Part shown: in pieces, positions 13,323 to 23,797 of the stretch | Numbering within the stretch: position 1 is the stretch's first letter | How the letters are laid out: every line of letters begins with the position of its first letter | From: Cladosporium sp. IMV 00045 | Lineage: Eukaryota; Ascomycota; Dothideomycetes; Cladosporiales; Cladosporiaceae | Assembly: GCA_001931905.2 (NCBI GenBank) | Contig: MSJI02000775.1 | Span: forward strand, 1-64,000 | Reading direction: 5' to 3' | DNA length: 64,000 nucleotides | Notes under the pieces: model-generated | What the model saw: the letters and a program-made list of their open reading frames with translations, nothing else | What the model was told of the DNA's origin: nothing | The model's database searches: none | Translations under genes and position numbers: made by a program

Positions 13323-13732
13323 GGTGTTTGTTGATAGTACAATCGATTTTGGGAAAACCTGTAGTAGTGAAGCCCGCAACTCAATCAATGAGTAAAAATG
13401 AGAGTCAAAAGAAGATGAATTTCAATTGAGACAACACTACCCCATCTTTCTTGTAGGATCCTTACGTGAGCGCCCTCGTCGTAGCCCCGCGTCTGACAGT
13501 TTGACGCCTCCACAGATGTCTCCGCAATGTATGTCACAGGGCGCTTGCGAGTGGGGAAACCAACAGGACAAGACGACATGACATACTTTCCGACAGGACT
13601 TCGTTCCACGACCTCGGCTCGGGGAGGTTGGGCCGGATTCTTTGCACATCTCCCATTGTGCAGCGGGAAGTGTCGTCTCGTGTCAATATATGCAAAGCGT
13701 GAAGCCGTCGGGTGGGTGCATACCACACGACC
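13323..13732. other. Divergent intergenic promoter region
   Basis: 410 bases between the divergently transcribed cyclase and carrier genes. Short ORFs overlap here on both strands, but none shows a motif or splice support. It presumably holds both promoters; I recognise no specific element. Confidence 0.4.
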
Positions 13733-14732
13733 ATGAGCCACGACGTAGGTCCTCCGTCTGAACACCACCTCATTTCGGCTACTAAGCTTTTTTCTAGGAT
13801 GCGTCTACACCGCCGGTAGTGTCTCTGCTTGCTGGTGGTATTGCTGGAGCAATTGAAGCCACAGCGACTGTAAGTCTTACGCTCCAGCCCTAAATATCAC
13901 AGCTGCTGACCGCGTCTAGTATCCTTTCGAGTTCGCAAAGACGCGTGTGCAATTACGCGAGCAGAAGGGCGTGCCTACACCTAAAAATCCTTTTCTTGTC
14001 GTCGCCAATGTCTACAAACAAGAAGGTCTTGCAGCTCTGTACAAGGGCTGCTCTACCCTTGCCATTGGCAGTGTGGCTAAAGACGGCGTGCGTTTCCTCA
14101 GTTTCGACTATGTGAAGAATACGTTCAAGGACCCAGAGACCGGCAGCTTATCTCCCCTACGATCTCTCGGTGCCGGCATGGCGAGTGGCATTGTCGCAAG
14201 TTTACTCGCCGTGACCCCGACAGAGCGTATGAAGACTGCTCTCATTGACGATGCGAGAAACGAGCGACGATTTCGAGGCGCCACCCACGCCGTCGTGACT
14301 GTATGGAAGGAACATGGAATCCTCGGGCTCTACCGAGGCTTTGCTGGCACCACACTCAAGCAAGCCGGAGCGACTGCTTTCCGCATGGGGACATACAACA
14401 TCCTCAAAGACTACGAGCGAGATCACAAAATTCCTCAGACCGTGGCCACTAATTTCGCCAATGGGTGCATTGCAGGCATCGTGACGACGCTGGCGACACA
14501 ACCGTTCGACACCATCAAGACTCGTTGCCAGAGCAGTCACGGTGCTAGCACAGTGGAAGCTTTTAAAAGTATCATCGCCGATTATGGTACCAAAGGACTT
14601 TGGAAAGGCACCAGCATGCGTCTGGGCCGGACAGTTTTCAGTGGAGGCATATTGTTCACAACCTATGAATGGGCTGCTGCGCTCTTGAATCCTGCTTTTG
14701 CAAAGGTCAAGGGGACTGTCGCTGAGAAATGA
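13733..14732 (+). CDS. CTP1: Mitochondrial tricarboxylate (citrate) carrier
   Basis: Three exons: 13733-13744 (only four codons, MSHD), 13798-13869 and 13920-14732. The introns are 53 bases (branch CTACTAAGC) and 50 bases. The 298-residue product has the three ~100-residue repeats of mitochondrial solute carriers, each with its signature: YPFEFAKTRVQL, a degenerate TPTERMKTALIDD, and QPFDTIKTRCQ. The PFEFAKTR motif and ALIDD after the second signature are typical of the CTP1 citrate/tricarboxylate group rather than ADP/ATP or phosphate carriers. Expected role: electroneutral exchange of citrate across the inner mitochondrial membrane, feeding cytosolic acetyl-CoA. Without the tiny first exon the coding region has no suitable start, so automatic models may begin it wrongly. 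Confidence 0.9.
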
Positions 14733-15296
14733 GTTTCATAGGTCGTGTAGTGATACATTTTTGGTACAATGTACATAGATAAGGCTGAGAGCATACTATA
14801 AATTCAGGCAGACATATAAAAGGGTCTCTCAGCTCGTTCAATTTCAGTCTTCTTTCCTTTTCTTGTCTTTTCATTAGCTAGAATTATATTTTTTTTAAAC
14901 CACTTGAATGACACTCAGCCTCCAAATAATGCTAAAATCAGGCCGTCAGTCCTTACATCAGTCTCACTCAGGCATCAGCGCTGGCTCCGTAAAGTCTTCG
15001 TCGGCAAGGGCCGGAGGCGCACTTCACGGACGTTCGACACGATGACGGCGCGAGGCCAGTTTTCTCTAGCAGAGAGCGCGTCATCCAGTCAAAGACCTCA
15101 ATGGCTCCAAGCACCGAGGGCTAACGGCAAGACTATATCCCCACTCTCTGTCTTTCTGCCCTACGCCTCCCGTACCTAAGATATACATAAGGCGAGTTTC
15201 CCCAGTCTTGGAGAAAGCTTGCCATCAGAACGGCTTTTCTTGGTGTCAATTCTTGGACCTCCAACAACCAATCATCGAGCAAACAAATAAGACATC
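14733..15296. other. Intergenic region upstream of Nramp
   Basis: 564 bases, pyrimidine-rich around 14840-14900 with a T tract. Only an unsupported 91-codon ORF (14904-15179) is present. It probably contains the 3' UTR of the carrier and the Nramp promoter. No clear metal-regulatory GATA pair was seen. Confidence 0.4.
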
Positions 15297-17057
15297 ATGA
15301 ACTGCCCTTCGCGAACCGATGGTATTGTCGCGGACGGCATCAACCAGAACCCGCCTGCCTTCGCTCCGGACTTGACGACTAGGAGCGACTTCGGCCAGAT
15401 TGCAAATGCACGCTTGCAAAGGGACCACCGCGTAGGCATTGGCGAGGGAGATGCAACGGACGCCGACCTACTGGCCTCGCAGCAACACTCCAAAGGCCCG
15501 AACAAGAATGTCACGGCGACTGTCGCGGAGGCGGGGGAGGGAGGTGGCGATGGGGTACCGGGGAGGGCAGGCGACGGTGCCGTGAGCCCACTGGGCAGCA
15601 GCTCAGGCTCTACCGGACTACCAACTCGTCAGCCTCCTCGTGAACCTCCATTTCACCGCTTCTTCCACCGCGTCAAAGACATCTTGGTCAAATATGCAAA
15701 ATTCGTGGGCCCGGGTTTCATGATCTCGGTCGCCTACATTGATCCGGGAAACTATGCCACAGCCGTGGCTGCTGGTGCAAGCTATCGCTTCAGGCTTCTT
15801 TTCATGGTCCTGGCCTCAAACATCATTGCCATCTTCTTGCAATCCCTGTGTACCAAGCTCGGCACTGTCACTGGTATGAACCTCGCAGAGAACTGCAAGG
15901 CCCATTTCCCACCATGGCTGAACTATACTTTGTACTTCTTTGCCGAGAGCGCCATCATTGCCACCGACATTGCCGAGGTCATTGGCACTGCAATTGCACT
16001 GAATCTCTTGCTCAATGTCCCGCTGGTGGCTGGGTGTGCAATTTCTATCGTCGATGTGATGGTTATCCTAGTCTTCTATCGCCCCAACAGAAGCACCATG
16101 CGTGGCCTTCGCCTTTTTGAGCTCTTCGTTTCGCTTCTCGTCGTTGGCGTGGTGATTTGTTTCTGCTTCCAACTCTCCCTCATTCGCGACACGTCTGTCG
16201 GAGAAGTCTTCCGCGGATACCTCCCTTCCAAAGCCATCGTGCAAGGACAGGGTCTCTATCAAGCCTGCGGAATCCTTGGAGCAACCGTGATGCCGCACTC
16301 TCTGTATCTCGGTAGCGGACTGATCCAAGCCCGTCTTAAGGATTTTGACAAGATTAACAACAACTACGTCGAGCCTGCCGAGAGCGAAGATGGCGAAGAA
16401 GAAGTCAAGTACCGTCCTTCTATCTCCGCCATTCGCTCTTGCCTTTCTTACTCCATTGCTGAGCAGGCGATCAGCCTCTTCACATTTGCTTTGTTCGTCA
16501 ACAGTGCCATTCTCATCACAGCTGGTGCGGCCTTGTACGGTGTCTCGGGTGCAGATGAAGCCGATCTCTTCGGCATCCACGACCTGCTGTCACGTACCAT
16601 GGCTCCAGTCGCCGGAACTATCTACGCACTCGCCCTACTCCTCTCCGGTATCAGCGCTGGCATCGTCTGCACTATCGCCGGCCAAATGGTCTCCGAAGGC
16701 CAGCTATCTCTGAAGATGAAGCCCTGGGTGCGCAGACTCTTTACGCGATCCATCTCCGTCACGCCTTCCATCATCATCGCAGGCGCCGTCGGACGCGAGG
16801 GTTTGAACGCCGCGCTGGAAGGTTCGCAGGTTGCTTTGTCTGTGATTCTGCCTTTCGTCACTGCGCCGTTGATTTACCTGACTTGCCGGAATAAGTTCAT
16901 GACTGTCGCTACGCGCGAGGGTGAGGGCGGAGAAGAAGGGATCAAAATGCGCAACAATTGGCTCACAGGGACGATCGCTGTGTTGCTTTGGCTTCTCATC
17001 TGTGTCATGAATGTGGCGCTGCTGGTGCTGGTTGGACTTGGTCTTGCCAGTGCTTAA
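15297..17057 (+). CDS. Nramp-family divalent metal (Mn/Fe) transporter, first copy, complete
   Basis: A single-exon ORF of 586 residues. A polar N-terminal tail of about 130 residues is followed by the Nramp core. Key metal-site motifs are present: DPGN in the first membrane segment (VAYIDPGNYATA) and MPH in the sixth (GATVMPHSLYLGSG). About eleven hydrophobic segments run to the C-terminus LVGLGLASA. Family role: proton-coupled uptake of Mn2+, Fe2+ and related ions at the plasma membrane, vacuole or endosome, as in yeast Smf proteins. The acidic loop AESEDGEEE near 16380 is a typical cytosolic insertion. Bases 16033 onward are repeated at 31666; there the 340 shared residues differ at one position (Ile/Val in PS[I/V]SAIRS). 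Tail-to-tail with the next BTB gene. Confidence 0.93.
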   Translation: MNCPSRTDGIVADGINQNPPAFAPDLTTRSDFGQIANARLQRDHRVGIGEGDATDADLLASQQHSKGPNKNVTATVAEAGEGGGDGVPGRAGDGAVSPLGSSSGSTGLPTRQPPREPPFHRFFHRVKDILVKYAKFVGPGFMISVAYIDPGNYATAVAAGASYRFRLLFMVLASNIIAIFLQSLCTKLGTVTGMNLAENCKAHFPPWLNYTLYFFAESAIIATDIAEVIGTAIALNLLLNVPLVAGCAISIVDVMVILVFYRPNRSTMRGLRLFELFVSLLVVGVVICFCFQLSLIRDTSVGEVFRGYLPSKAIVQGQGLYQACGILGATVMPHSLYLGSGLIQARLKDFDKINNNYVEPAESEDGEEEVKYRPSISAIRSCLSYSIAEQAISLFTFALFVNSAILITAGAALYGVSGADEADLFGIHDLLSRTMAPVAGTIYALALLLSGISAGIVCTIAGQMVSEGQLSLKMKPWVRRLFTRSISVTPSIIIAGAVGREGLNAALEGSQVALSVILPFVTAPLIYLTCRNKFMTVATREGEGGEEGIKMRNNWLTGTIAVLLWLLICVMNVALLVLVGLGLASA

Positions 17058-17471
17058 GAACTTTCAAGGGAATAAATGGAAGGAGGGAGAGATGATGAAG
17101 AGATAGAGAAGGGAGAAAGTGAGGGATGTGCTTGCGCCGAGTTTCTACATGCAGTGGTGGGAGCCTGCACGCAGGGTTGATGTGGAAGTTTAGCCAACTG
17201 ATTCGAGAGAAGTAGTGATCCACTAGAATATGCCTCGATGCCGTTGTTGACTCTATCTTGTCCAATTTCTCTCACCATTTAGGCTCTAAGACCCCAAACC
17301 ATCTGGACCATGACGCTGATGCACAGAGATTTCCCAAAAACTCAGCTAATCGACCTAATCATGTGCCATCTGCCAGCCGCATTCGCAGTAACTGTCCGAC
17401 CTCTTTCTCAGGACTGCGAAATCGTGGTGAGCAGCCCATTCTGGCGTCCGAGCGAGCTCATCTGCATGCAC
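17058..17471. other. Convergent 3' intergenic region
   Basis: 414 bases between the stops of Nramp and the first BTB gene. It holds both 3' UTRs; no further gene is seen. The same stretch recurs at 32691-33096. Confidence 0.4.
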
Positions 17472-18230
17472 TTACCCAGCAACATGACGCTCACCCCGCC
17501 ATCCATGACCCAAACAATCCAGCAAGAGCAAATTCACCCATGGGTACTCGACCAAAATCCTCTTGAACTCGTCCTGCGCGATCAGCCCCGGCAAGATGTG
17601 TCTGGCAGAGGGGAGAAAACGGCACCAGAACTCGGCGTCCGTCTCACGAACCAACTCGACCGCGGTCTTGAGGACGTTGACGTAGTCTCGGTAATATATA
17701 GAAGCCGTCGGATCGTTGTCGAGATCGGCCGCTATGCGATGGCAGAGTGTAGGCACGTCGTATTTGTCTGCAAGAGCGTATACGCGGACGATAAAGCCGT
17801 CGTCGCCGCGCGGAGGGTCGTCGCGCAGAGGATAGGAGATTTTGGTTGGTAGAACCAGTCGATGACACACTTGAGGCAGTCCAGGTCGTCGTCGGAAAAG
17901 TCAACGGTGTTCGTTTCGGCTTCCTGTGTAAGGTAAGGTTAGCTGGATTTTCACGCAAGCAACAATCGTGATCGAGAGAAGTCTTGGATCACGAAAACTT
18001 ACCTTGAAGGAGCTGGTGAGCATTGTACGAAAGTACTCCGACTGGGTGTAGAGGACGGTCTTGTGGACCTTGAAGATGTGGCCCTTGCATGTGATGGTGA
18101 AATCGGAGAAGAGGCCCGTTTCTTGGAGTCTGCGAGCGATGTTGTTAGTATAAGTGAGTGGCAAATATATGATATTTGATGAACAGGCTTACTTTGAGAG
18201 GTGTTGCTTGCTCTCTTTACCTGAATCCAT
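17472..18230 (-). pseudogene. BTB/POZ domain protein 1, first copy, frameshifted
   Basis: Exons 18230-18193, 18129-18003 and 17923-17472 match the intact second copy at 33097-33853. The BTB core is clear: FSDFTITCKGHIFKVHK followed by SEYFRTMLTSSFK, with an intron straight after SSFK. In exon 3, the second copy reads on through WFYQAKLPCPQRDDP. This copy has CAACCAAAA where the other has CAAGCCAAA, one base fewer, near 17850. Exon 3 is therefore 452 bases (450 in the partner, which lacks one Gly codon), and translation would stop after about 118 residues, before VYALADKYDV. The remaining frame is open and conserved (YALADKYDVPTLCHRIA), so the break is recent or a consensus error. The family is of small fungal BTB proteins without BACK or Kelch parts; partner unknown. 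Confidence 0.75.
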
Positions 18231-18590
18231 GACTGATTTTCTTTGATGCTGAGATGATAGGAAAATTGCGGGTGTTGATGAGTAGAGTTGATCTGTGTCT
18301 GTGAGATGACAGAAAGCTTCAGTACAGGAGTGAGATGTATATATAGAGGGACTGACAAGTGAATGAAGCTTCAACTGGCAATCATTGACAGGCAGAGAGC
18401 AAGCAGCAATGACATGGTGAACACAAAGAGAGATGGGTGCAGACAAACGGTCAACTTCATTCTCTTCATACGCGTTCACTCACTGCTGTGTTTGCTCTCT
18501 CAGAAAAGCAGAGCAGCAAAGAGAGACAGCACGAGAAAGAGTGCAACAAAGGTCGGATTCAGAACGACCAAACAAAGCTACAAGCTGGTA
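18231..18590. other. Intergenic region between the two BTB genes
   Basis: 360 bases holding the promoter of BTB gene 1 and the 3' end of BTB gene 2 (both minus strand). A TATA-like stretch (GTATATATAG) lies at about 18339-18348, which is upstream of the BTB1 start on the minus strand. Nothing else is recognised. Confidence 0.35.
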
Positions 18591-19514
18591 CTAATACTCG
18601 AAATCACTGTCAAGCTGCTTCTCATCCGGATCCACGCCGAAAAGCTCGTTCAACCAATGCCTTGTCGCCTCGCCCCGGACTGGCCTAGGAGCGTTCTTGC
18701 GTACTGCCAAATCTGGCCTTTTCCGCTTCCTGTATGGTCCTTCAGCCGAGCCTAATAGCTTAGTTCTCAGGTCAGGCAAGTCGCAGAACAGCTTCTTGAA
18801 GGACTCGTTGGAAATCAAGGTTGCAATGTGTCTGTCAATGATCGGCAAAACCAATTTCCATAGCGTCTGATCGTGTGTAACCGCGTCGATGTCTCGTAGC
18901 AACTCGACAAGCTTATGAGGTAACGGGTGGTTTCCGCATCGGATTCTTCCTGGTACTCAGTGTAGAGCAACTCATCGAGCGTTTCCTTCTTCTCCCAGGA
19001 CTCGAGGGCAAGTTTGCGCATAGAGGCGACATCGTATTTGTCAGCCATGGCGTACATGCGGGTGGAGAAAATAAGCTCCTCGATGCCGTTGGCAACGTCG
19101 TCTTCTTTGTCGCGGAAACGAAGATGGTACAGGTAGTGCACGAAATCGTAGAGGTCTTCTGGGTCGTCATCAGGTAAGTCGATAACGCTTGCGCTGGACT
19201 CCTATTACAGCTGTCAGTAAAGACCTCTGTAGAAAGAGCTACTCTGGTCAGATCCTTCGCACCTTGAAAGGGCCCAGTAGCACTTTGCGAAAGTACTCAG
19301 ACCGAGCATAGAGGATGGCCTTGTGAACTTTGATCTCGCATCCATGGCATGTCAGCGTGAGGTCGGAAAAGGCGCTCGTTTCCAGAAGAATGCAGCTCTA
19401 GTTATCTTGGCAATGGGTCTTGTGTGACGGCATTCGACTGGTAACATACACTCCGAGCGTGGAAGTAGCATTTTTGATGGAACCGGACTCGTCAGAATCT
19501 GACAAGTCCGGCAT
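18591..19514 (-). pseudogene. BTB/POZ domain protein 2, first copy, frameshifted
   Basis: Exons are 19514-19452, 19397-19263 and 19201-18591. The first intron is 54 bases, GTGTATGT...CTAG, with an in-frame stop inside, which proves it is spliced. The BTB core shows AFSDLTLTCHG and SEYFRKVLLGPFK, followed by an intron at the same place as in BTB gene 1, so the two genes are tandem paralogs. Exon 3 contains YAMADKYDVASMRKLA. The frame then breaks near 18925-18945 (after EYQEESDAE), before LVELLRDIDAV; exon 3 is 611 bases, not a multiple of three. The partner at 34421-35277 is intact here. The C-terminal tails of the two copies are unrelated (DPDEKQLDSDFEY here). Confidence 0.7.
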
Positions 19515-20487
19515 GTTGACGAAGGCTTTTTTGTGCCAGGCACTGTTTCCACGCGTAGTGTGGTAGAAAGCCGGCTGTTGTTTGCAAAAGTGGAAGCGAG
19601 GGGGTTAGGTCAGTTGGAAGGAAGCGAGTGCAATTAAACGCCGTTCGGCGACTCACATGCAAGCAGCCGATTGCAAACGCCAAAGAGTGAAGTCTGTTTT
19701 GTGCGACATTGGCAATCAATCAAGTTGTCGGCATGGTGAGCTCACGTCTAGACGTAGCAAGATTCAAAAGGCCAGACGTTGGTAGCTTGTAATAACAGAA
19801 GGAAAACATCTTCTCCTACTACCACCTTAGGTCAACTCGTACACGTCAATCATCATTCTCCAGCCGTGGCCGCGGTGCTGCAACGCACCAGCGAAAAGTC
19901 TGATGTGACAGCTCAGAAACAGAGGTGTGATGTTGCAAAGGAGTCTAGGGCAGGAAATCCTAGCCATTCAGGATGGAAGCATTGGACAATCACGGAGATG
20001 TCAGTACATCTTTCGTCACATGATCCTTATTCCAGACAGCGATTCATGATACCATTATATGTTATTTGTTGGTTTGGTTCAACGAAGAGACTCAGACGAT
20101 GAAGACGGGTTCCAAACGATCGATGGGGTTACACAATAGGTGGTCCGAGAGTCCCCTGTCAGGCTAAACAAGCGAGCTGTGCAGCACCCCAGTATTCCCA
20201 GCCCTCCAGTTGCTGCTCTTTTACTCATTTTGGGGCACATCCGGTCCTGCTGCAGCTTAGCTTCACAAATGCAATGCAATGCAATGCAGATGAACCCTGT
20301 AGTTGTTTTCAGCCCCCCTGCTACCACGATGCCGAGTTCTCGTTGGCTCTTTGCAATTGCATTAATGCTTATGGAGCTTTTTTCTTTCTGCTCATGACCT
20401 TGAACGTGTCTGTTCAATGCTTCAAGACTCCTCTGCCATTCACCTGGACTTCCCATCCGTGAAACAAGGCATAGCAACACCGGCGCC
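19515..20487. other. Divergent promoter region, BTB2 / P450
   Basis: 973 bases without a supported gene. It contains a short TGCAA tandem (about 20272-20288, repeated in the second block near 36040-36056) and a CTTTTTTC pyrimidine tract before the P450 start. The proximal ~350 bases before the P450 are well conserved between the two blocks, the distal part less so, which suggests that the P450 promoter lies in the conserved part. Confidence 0.4.
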
Positions 20488-22220
20488 ATGGCGAACATTT
20501 TTCCAGGCCTTTGCGTGTCTTTAGCCACCATGATTGCGATTTACACATTCGCAAAGTGGCTCCGTGGCCCGGACACAAGTCACCTCCTGCCTCTTCCTCC
20601 AGGTCCCAAAGGCCTGCCGCTAATAGGCAATTTGAGAGACTTGCCTCCCAATGACGTCCCAGAACACGAGCGCTGGCTTCCATTCAAGGACCGCTACGGC
20701 CCTCTCAGCTCCATCACAGTCCCGGGCCAGACGATGATCCTCATCCATGATAGAGAAGTGGCCGTCGAGCTGATGGAGAAGCGCGCGAATAGGTACTCCG
20801 AGAGGATGCATTTGAAGTTTGGCAATGATATGTGAGTGTTAAGACCCTTTTCATAGATGTGTTAGTTTTGACGTGGGAATGAAATAGGTGTGGATGGGGC
20901 AACATCTTAGCAAGCCTGCCGTACGGCGCATCTCATCGCCTGTACAGGAAGTATACCTACCGGCAGATCGGTACCAAGGCTGCCCTGTCCAGCTACCAAA
21001 GGCTACAGGAAGGGGCTGTGGGCCGCTTCTTGTCGAGGCTAAGTCGTGATGATGGATCCAATTTGGTGCATCATCTCAACAGGTAAGCAGAATTGTAATG
21101 CTAGCCAATTGGTGATCGCTGAACCATTCCTAGCGAGACTGCGGAGATTATCCTCGAGATCGTCTATGGATACACCGTCGATGCTGAAGGAGGAGACCCG
21201 CTCCTCCACAAAATCAACGAAGCTTTGAGGCAAGTCTCGGCCGCTTTTGTGCCTGGCAGGTGGGCGGTTGACATGTTCCCCATGCTGGAGCATATTCCAG
21301 ATTGGTTCCCGGGAGCCGGATTCAAGCAAACCGCACGCTACTGGAATCAGACACTCATGTACGTGATCAACGTCCCCTTCGAGCTGGTCAAGACCCAGAT
21401 GTCGCTTGGCCATGCCCGGACTTCGTTTGTCTCCAAGTCCATTGGGCAAGCTCGTCATGAAGGCCAATTTGGGCCAGACGACGAACACGCGATCAAGTGG
21501 GCTGCAGGATCAATGTACGCTGCTGGCGCGGATACTTCTGTCTCGATCATGACTGCTTTCTTCTTGGCAATGAGCATGTTCCCAGACGTTCAAAAGAAAG
21601 CCCAAGAGGAAATTGAAAGAGTCGTTGGCACGTCCAGACTCCCAACTTTCAGTGACCGGGAGAACTTACCTTATATCAATGCCGTGGTGGAAGAAGCGCA
21701 AAGGTGGCATCCCATTCTTCCCTTAGGATTGCCACACGTAGCGTCTCGCGAAGACTCGATCAACGGAGTCCGCATTCCAACTGGCGCTATTCTTCTCCCT
21801 GCAGTCTGGTGGTTTACTCGGGACCCTACAGCGCACCACAAACCGGAGGAATTCAAGCCAGAGAGATTCCTTGAACCATACAATGAGCCTTCCGCGACGA
21901 ATGTCATCTTTGGTTTTGGAAGGCGGATCTGTCCCGGGAAGACTCTGGCTGATGCGACGCTTTTTATCACTATTGCTCAATCATTAGCGGCTCTGAGTAT
22001 AAAGAAGGCTGTGGATGAGAACGGCCAAGAGATAGAGCCGGATCATGTCTTTGGGAATGGTATTATTGCCCTTCCTGGACCGTTCAAGGCAATGATTGCA
22101 CCGCGAAGCAAGAAGTACGAAGACCTGATCGAAAAGGCTGGGGAGCAATTTGCTCTCAAGCAGAAAGGTGCTGAGTCGCTGAAGGATTTGGGGTCAGGTG
22201 GCAAAGATGGAGCCTGGTGA
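20488..22220 (+). CDS. Cytochrome P450 monooxygenase, first copy
   Basis: Exons 20488-20831, 20888-21082 and 21134-22220 give 541 residues. An N-terminal membrane anchor (about residues 5-24) is followed by the proline hinge LPLPPGPKGLPLIGN. The I-helix oxygen motif is AGADTS (310-315), the K-helix ExxR is EAQR (367-370), the PERF motif is present, and the haem loop is FGFGRRICPGK with Cys446. This is a microsomal class II P450 of the fungal type related to O-methylsterigmatocystin-oxidoreductase-like enzymes; the substrate is unknown. It is divergent from BTB2 and convergent with an SDR gene whose stop is only 182 bases away. An oxidase beside a reductase may act in one pathway, but no synthase is close. 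Confidence 0.93.
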
Positions 22221-22402
22221 TAGCGTTTCAAGTGTCTGAAACGTCCATTTGAACGCCTCAAATTTTCGCCAGCGTGTTTCACAGCGAGAGCATACCATAC
22301 TGTCGCCAACTCAATCCGGATGAAATGGTCATAGGCGAGCTCTCTTGAATATTTGGTGAATACCCATTCATACAATCAACCCATTACGTACCAGCATTCT
22401 CA

Positions 22403-23269
22403 TCACTTTCCCTGCTTGTCGCCCAAATTCATTCCCTCCATCGTCTTCGTCGCCTCATCCTTGTATTCTTCCCTCCACCGGCTCTGCGGCATGCGCTCAT
22501 AGACAACGTCACCCATAGTCCACATCATGCGCTTGCGGTCCGTCTCCCAGTCGACATCGTTGTCAGGACACATGACATAGAACTTACCCTCGCCCATCTT
22601 CTTGTACAGATGGTCAGCGACTTGCTCAGCCGACCAGGCGCCATCCGGTTTTGTCGCCGTGCTGCCGCCGCCGGTCATGCCCGTGAAGGTCCAGCCGGGC
22701 ACGAGGAGGTGCACACTGGTCGCTGGGGATGATTTGGCAAGGTCGAACGAGAGATGCTCAGTGGTTGTTTTGATGGCCGATTTGGACGCATTGTATGCCG
22801 GGTTGCCCGGAGGGTTGGTGATGCCTTGTTTCGAGCCCGTGATGACAATGGCCTTCGGGTCGGAAGTGTTCGACTCAAAGTGTGGGAAGAAGGTGTTGAT
22901 GCCGTTGATAACGCCGAAGAAGTTCACGTCGAAGATCTTGTGGAAGTATGCCGAGTCTGTCCAATCGCCTTTCGCACCTATGCCGGCGTTCAGGTGCATG
23001 AAATCGAGCTTTGTGTGGGAGACTTGCAGATGGGATTGCAAGACAGCCCAATCCTCGTGTCTGGCCACATCCATTGGGTGAGCTTCGAGAGAGGCATTGG
23101 TGGAGATTTTAGATTTGGCTTCTTCGAGAAGAGAAGCATTGTTATCGACAAGATAGAGGTTCATGCCTTTCGAAGCGCACAGTTTGGCCACCGCGAGACC
23201 AACGCCTGAGGCGGCGCCAGTGATCAAGGCGTTCTTGCCAGCTGAAAAGACTGCTGTAGGAGACGACAT
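22403..23269 (-). CDS. Short-chain dehydrogenase/reductase, first copy
   Basis: Intronless, 288 residues, begins MSSPTAVFSAGKNALITGAA. The Rossmann cofactor motif TGAASGVG is at residues 17-24 and the structural NAG motif at 94-96. The catalytic residues are Ser146 (ITGSKQG), Tyr159 and Lys163 (YNASK). Asp42 in LVDNN after beta-2 suggests a preference for NAD(H). The C-terminal ~50 residues (WETDRKRMMWTMGD) are an extension common in fungal SDRs. It should oxidise or reduce an alcohol/ketone; the substrate is unknown. Tail-to-tail with the P450. Confidence 0.92.
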   Translation of the reverse strand: MSSPTAVFSAGKNALITGAASGVGLAVAKLCASKGMNLYLVDNNASLLEEAKSKISTNASLEAHPMDVARHEDWAVLQSHLQVSHTKLDFMHLNAGIGAKGDWTDSAYFHKIFDVNFFGVINGINTFFPHFESNTSDPKAIVITGSKQGITNPPGNPAYNASKSAIKTTTEHLSFDLAKSSPATSVHLLVPGWTFTGMTGGGSTATKPDGAWSAEQVADHLYKKMGEGKFYVMCPDNDVDWETDRKRMMWTMGDVVYERMPQSRWREEYKDEATKTMEGMNLGDKQGK

Positions 23270-23797
23270 TTTATGGTATACTGGGATTCCAGATGAAGAC
23301 TATTCCAATTTATTCATTCAAAGACGAAATTAATCTGCTGTGTGCGTGGGATGTCGCTGTTATGGCAGCAGAATGACGTTGATATAGGCTTAGGCGGCCT
23401 TGCTGAGGAAGGTTTGGAGCTACTCCACCGGCCATAAACACGGAGATAAGAAAAGCATTGGTAGAGAGCATCGGGGAGAGCACATGTCAAAGCGTGCTGC
23501 GGAACACTTCACCTCAGAACGGCAATGCTCTAATTTGGTATCTCAGATACATGCAAGTGACGTCCTTCGCCATGTTCAACAGGCATGTGGCTTGTAGGGA
23601 GAAATGCACGGCCGGAAAAGGCGAGAAATGGAGCAGCGTTGCTGGGCAACCTCTGCTAGCGTAAACAACAATCTGGAGAGCAACATTCACCTTCACACTC
23701 GACGCTAAAGACGAATGACCCAAGGCAGATCAAAAGCATACATTGACTTGTATAGCTTGGTTCTTCGAGATAGATATATACTGACCGACAGCTCAGC
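23270..23797. other. Divergent promoter region, SDR / Rid1-like
   Basis: 528 bases, almost unchanged in the second block (38965-39491). A TATA-like AGATATATACT lies about 30 bases before the Rid1-like start. No ORF is supported. Confidence 0.4.
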
